A stretch of 64,000 bases of DNA, taken from assembly GCA_000331325.2 (NCBI GenBank), contig CM003407.1:1308501-1372500 (forward strand). Direction: 5' to 3'. The notes under the pieces were generated by a model. The model searched no databases. It saw only the letters and a program-made list of their open reading frames with translations, and was not told where the DNA came from. This stretch comes from Crithidia fasciculata (lineage: Eukaryota; Euglenozoa; Kinetoplastea; Trypanosomatida; Trypanosomatidae). Below, in pieces: positions 62,401-64,000 of this stretch (its first letter is position 1; each line of letters starts with the position of its first letter). A program made the position numbers and the translations under genes.

Positions 62401-64000
62401 GAGAGGACGTATCGGGCTCACTGGCGCCGTCGGACACCGTGTGGCGAGGGGAGTCGAGGGTGTTTGGACTGGCACCAGCGCCTGCGTCAGCCGCCTGAGC
62501 AGCTGCGCCACCAGAGGAAGGGCTGCGATACCGAAAGAGAAGCATCAAGGCGCGTAGCCACACGAGGGGAGTCGCCACGGCACCCACCGCTGTCGATGTT
62601 GCAGAGGAGGTGACGGTGGTGGCCTCTCCACCAGCAGCAGCAGCAGCGGTCATACCACCACCGACACCACCACTCAACGCGGCCGCGATCGACGTCGCGC
62701 TTGAAAGCCGCGGCGCTGCTGCGCCTACGAGAGAACGCGCCGTGCGCTGCAGCGCGCTCAGCTCCGACGAGAGGTGCCGCTGCGCAAGCGGCGTCCTGCT
62801 GCCCGCGGCGCCGCCTTCCGCAAACCGGTTCGTCCACGAGGCCTGCCAGTGCCGCACCACCATGTGAAAGCCCTGAGCGAGGAGGAAGGAGGTGACATCG
62901 CGCACGTAGGAGTGAGAGGATGAGGAGGAGGGAGATGCGTCGTCACCTACCGTCGCCACATCCTCTGCAGCACCGCTCCACTGCCCGCTTTGCTCTCCGG
63001 CCTCGCAGCCGGGGTCCACCGTCAGCCATTGCAGAATACGACGGGTCACGCTTGGGGTGCTGTGCCGCGTGCCGAGCAGCTGCACCGCTGCCGCCGCCAG
63101 CAGCGCCTTCATCTCAAAGGAGAAGAGCTCCGCCTGAGCCGCGGCAGGGGGAACATCAACACGGCCGGCAGCACCACCGCTGCTCGTCACCCAGCTGTCA
63201 GGAGGTGGCAGCGTTAGTGGGCCACTTGAAGTCGGCGAGGGTGCTGGCGAGATGCCTACAGAGCTTTCATAGAGGCAGGCCGCTGCCACCGCCGTCTGTG
63301 TTGCAGCACCGCTCCCTCCACCAGCGTCGGCGCCGCCTCGTCCACCGAGGGGACAAACAAGCGCTAACACATCCAGCGCGAGACGGTGCACCTTCTCCTG
63401 CGTGTCTTGCAAACTGTTGAAAAGGCCGGATACGACGACTTGCACATCACCTCCGACCCAGTCGGGGAGTGTTGTTGAAACGGGCACAGCGTGCTGCTCC
63501 GGCGAGGACAGCAGCGCGTCCTCCTTTCTCTCCTCCTCTTCGCCTCCTGTCTCATCACTGTGACGCGTGACTGCCGCCTTCTCACCTGCTGGCAGACTCG
63601 CCTGTGCGATGAGGCGCTTCATCACCAGCAACGCCGGACACCGCACACTGGCGGCGTCCCGAACGAGCAGCCAGGTGTAGGCCGGCAGCACCTGACCGCC
63701 ACGCAGCACACCTGCGCGCTGGTCAAGCGACGTGTCGCACTGCAGTGTATTATGCACGTACTCGAGCAGCGCCATCGCGCGTCGATACATCGCACTCGTC
63801 TCCGACTCCTCTAGGCAGCTGAGGAGGGCAGCAAGGAGGCCTTCCGCGCAACTCCGCAGCGCGATGGGCGGCATCCGGCGCACCACGGCACAGTCCAGCA
63901 GCTCGAGCACGTCGCTCTTCACCTGCATGGTGGCCTGCGGCAGCAGCTCCAGCAAGGCAGGCAGAAAGTGCGGAAGATCCTTCGTCATTGGGTAGGCTGG
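56402..64000 (-). CDS. DOP1: DOP1 (Dopey) homologue, 5' end outside the window
   Basis: The frame is open from the right edge for about 2530 codons; the first visible ATG at 63988 is internal, since the frame continues off the window. Both ends of the family are visible. The N-proximal block (HFLPALLELLPQATMQVKSD, then LLAALLSCLEESETSAMYRR and AMALLEYVHN) matches the Dopey N-terminal region with its LLPGLEEExSEFFDR motif. Near the C-terminus FFVFRVLLLCGIRESLAASL then WPLVWPELLRAL and LKVLDADYTLYPAHAFSFRW match the Dopey FFRVLLLRxxxxxLxxLWPxxxxEL ... KxLDLxLxLP..xFxxYRW region. DOP1 partners MON2 at Golgi/endosomal membranes in vesicle traffic. In between are helical repeats with Ala/Gly/Ser inserts. 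The last ~25 residues of this frame are not coding-like; see the adjoining entry. Confidence 0.85.
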   Translation of the reverse strand, partial: PAYPMTKDLPHFLPALLELLPQATMQVKSDVLELLDCAVVRRMPPIALRSCAEGLLAALLSCLEESETSAMYRRAMALLEYVHNTLQCDTSLDQRAGVLRGGQVLPAYTWLLVRDAASVRCPALLVMKRLIAQASLPAGEKAAVTRHSDETGGEEEERKEDALLSSPEQHAVPVSTTLPDWVGGDVQVVVSGLFNSLQDTQEKVHRLALDVLALVCPLGGRGGADAGGGSGAATQTAVAAACLYESSVGISPAPSPTSSGPLTLPPPDSWVTSSGGAAGRVDVPPAAAQAELFSFEMKALLAAAAVQLLGTRHSTPSVTRRILQWLTVDPGCEAGEQSGQWSGAAEDVATVGDDASPSSSSSHSYVRDVTSFLLAQGFHMVVRHWQASWTNRFAEGGAAGSRTPLAQRHLSSELSALQRTARSLVGAAAPRLSSATSIAAALSGGVGGGMTAAAAAGGEATTVTSSATSTAVGAVATPLVWLRALMLLFRYRSPSSGGAAAQAADAGAGASPNTLDSPRHTVSDGASEPDTSSPFALYLVPLVLPSLSCLLEDVPSVLSRASLDSVKDARVPGSGKGINGSPEEEAWSAEVRALLRVLPWTGFAKLDVLGVQAVEKLVRPLLAATSRDGGNAGGVEPLQRRIQQYLHEAFTLVRALEPSLMDATTEQPVAAQEYVGASLAWSDTVASLLSDVLDALTHAVTSRSVQAGLYISLFVSTANGLLRLVVQRMQQLMEPMFDAVLATANATATAVVGADFFASFVSAVDSGVLRRLREATVRTTQGLLFAPHSDSGTPVDNTSRSALHSLPDDQRAEVQKLLSRMHHTTLRFTAFLAQLHLRCQQHAVAGMLLDSASEDGAGSRERELARETASWLRCLCRACAAAACNASLFFTRAVRLVLDVLLRARGSLLPAATYHMLEPNCLASGGLNDTVAFAEKFVLAPVVRSLWEGCRSVRDTASTAFLAQSSFASAEDCCADTAGVCGASLLVLIAVSPACARCLDVCILESNVDAAVPRLVGLHRQLVDLRAQQRRGHVSSAAVPESAVVAELQDPGVLFLGLLTLLSCVSVGSGGSDRDGAAESTRQLARAYLSHATVRDLSSVLLPLFFSFLCPLVLPIPPVTASKETGAGGATPHYASAGPAFSALTLTVLLPSSTHPGTKVRCADEAQRQEAARTYRTLEAAELVHHIFALLQLPTALAWLRQAMRTPTPNSLRVLLRGLEAQSFMAPDGRTSATAAALAREGPSDSLLAATALLLLNLSRQSLLSLHWSVVHRRDQAGGAGGGGVRGGIASASSGLGSPTHAEFPPPRHHSIMLDALGCLNRMLEGCQTGPRTQPCRTAQQTWQFTAMQLLPLLRLAVQANLHTAQAMLLDHITGVVVYVDDVMASSSSSSGGASATATVFGAPCLTAGGGGESGVTSRHWHPHALLRIGAAAAGHPDDALLLSGAPASEAHRSAATATTTTAAWVGESERTGGCGTPVTDDLQRAPPAVLSNKLLYAMIGEAVEHALGALCGTEEAAAATADREVDTLVRWLRFYCDVLPYLYRELVPSSEVVLDVLLSALETTAPPCVPSSPSTAAEAAASAPRLPAALARVRCVCYATLAFLLRFLFSVARAADVEDYEAAVKAKEAMSWIASTFSQEDPVARARSTTMWSRSPVLAPLRGALGRLVSAAVPGLCLGHTIHAPATNCTQSGPGHASAQPFTWGYDADAEEEVAMGWRDGPRSPQPPPAGPTEETREPARQLLILLSHSAGPQFVTAFVEHWCGAHASSTALWVFETAGQRQCRLRQAQGSRGHHCSRGEEDEEVRRTAVHEGSAGANAAMTAEVVRLRSAAWAAREAAQRAAGALLDDVGLSVAEVAMTLGSLLREAIPKQLRSEQQSAQKSEEGSAARPSRGGGEGALTSLSTSLPPSHVAQVLYFLDTLVESVCTTRPGGLTDRDAEAILALTSEVVSQGPPDSLAVCCVFHTVYCVIAYARGETGGTESERSNAMRGLSSSSPSPRTAASASKIYQSKDYSFTLCRLLEGLSLNPAATHRSATLMLLQLLCQCFHAVLPSSLSWTDNPGRLVDAVTRVFQRTLLPTLRRGIASESEAEIVSSAPLVNACLRVLRAAINGFAPDQSFEKRVHRDVVTLVFSEHFFRYSRGSLHEWARLLRQLCAMDGDFHALMCERLVPSAGRLSTLMMSRETEALLRERALKCLAFYTYAVTATEDSPATSGATAASTGVATVVAAASAAPHNAGLGPAVSVVRHKELIHVLREQLTHTLQHFSPTTTPTVAEVDSKEVFVQPLRAAFFVFRVLLLCGIRESLAASLWPLVWPELLRALAIPPLLAVDSARSESAAVSVDAVQEVLRLQVEALKVLDADYTLYPAHAFSFRWLFTDDTALASVVALQQQQRYCRSRAVKKGVPHTPSPMSALLRAAVVRRVPLVSHLEVLHLLQKSPPVAAELHFDPTSLIAAVHEPRVDPPCDEGSSEGLAPVLATISAAGPCQRGRLLVIVDCAVRSSTCPLPTTHASMECIVQRRRFPCCCSA

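Overview
The window looks like nuclear DNA of a trypanosomatid (Leishmania/Leptomonas/Crithidia-like kinetoplastid). Every convincing gene is intronless and lies on the minus strand, as in a polycistronic directional gene cluster. Genes are separated by low-complexity spacers that are purine-rich on the + strand, so the transcribed strand carries the polypyrimidine tracts and AG dinucleotides used for trans-splicing. Coding regions are GC-rich and full of Ala, Ser and Pro homopolymers. I saw no tRNA, rRNA, spliced-leader or CRISPR sequence. The species cannot be settled by eye.

Layout in + coordinates (transcription runs right to left). 0-7 kb: the 5' part of a gene that leaves the left edge (mitochondrial-type N-terminus, possibly NOL1/NOP2/Sun-like), a mitochondrial-type protein of unknown function, a Roadblock/LC7 dynein light chain, and an unrecognised basic protein. 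7-21 kb: a 14-kb stretch with no convincing gene. 21-30.7 kb: a two-finger CCCH protein, a START-like protein, a mitochondrial DExD-box helicase and a small acidic protein. 30.8-32.6 kb: a broken fossil of a TATE/VIPER-type retroelement. 33.6-45 kb: a TPR protein, an RRM protein, an RRP43-like exosome ring subunit, a C2HC zinc-finger protein, a possible 44-residue protein, and a small gene that looks like KGD4. 45-56 kb: an unrecognised protein, a FAM161-like cilium/centriole candidate, and a multi-pass membrane protein split over two frames. 56-64 kb: most of a giant DOP1 (Dopey) homologue that runs off the right edge.

The genes are not one pathway. They mix mitochondrial functions (helicase, KGD4, edge gene), RNA fate (CCCH, RRM, exosome), flagellum or microtubule functions (LC7, FAM161-like) and membrane traffic (DOP1, TPR), as is normal for kinetoplastid clusters. 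Three things deserve a second look: the 14-kb gene desert immediately 3' of the CCCH gene, the two same-direction frame changes in neighbouring genes (about 53.49 and 56.49 kb), and the retroelement fossil lying where the purine/pyrimidine skew flips.
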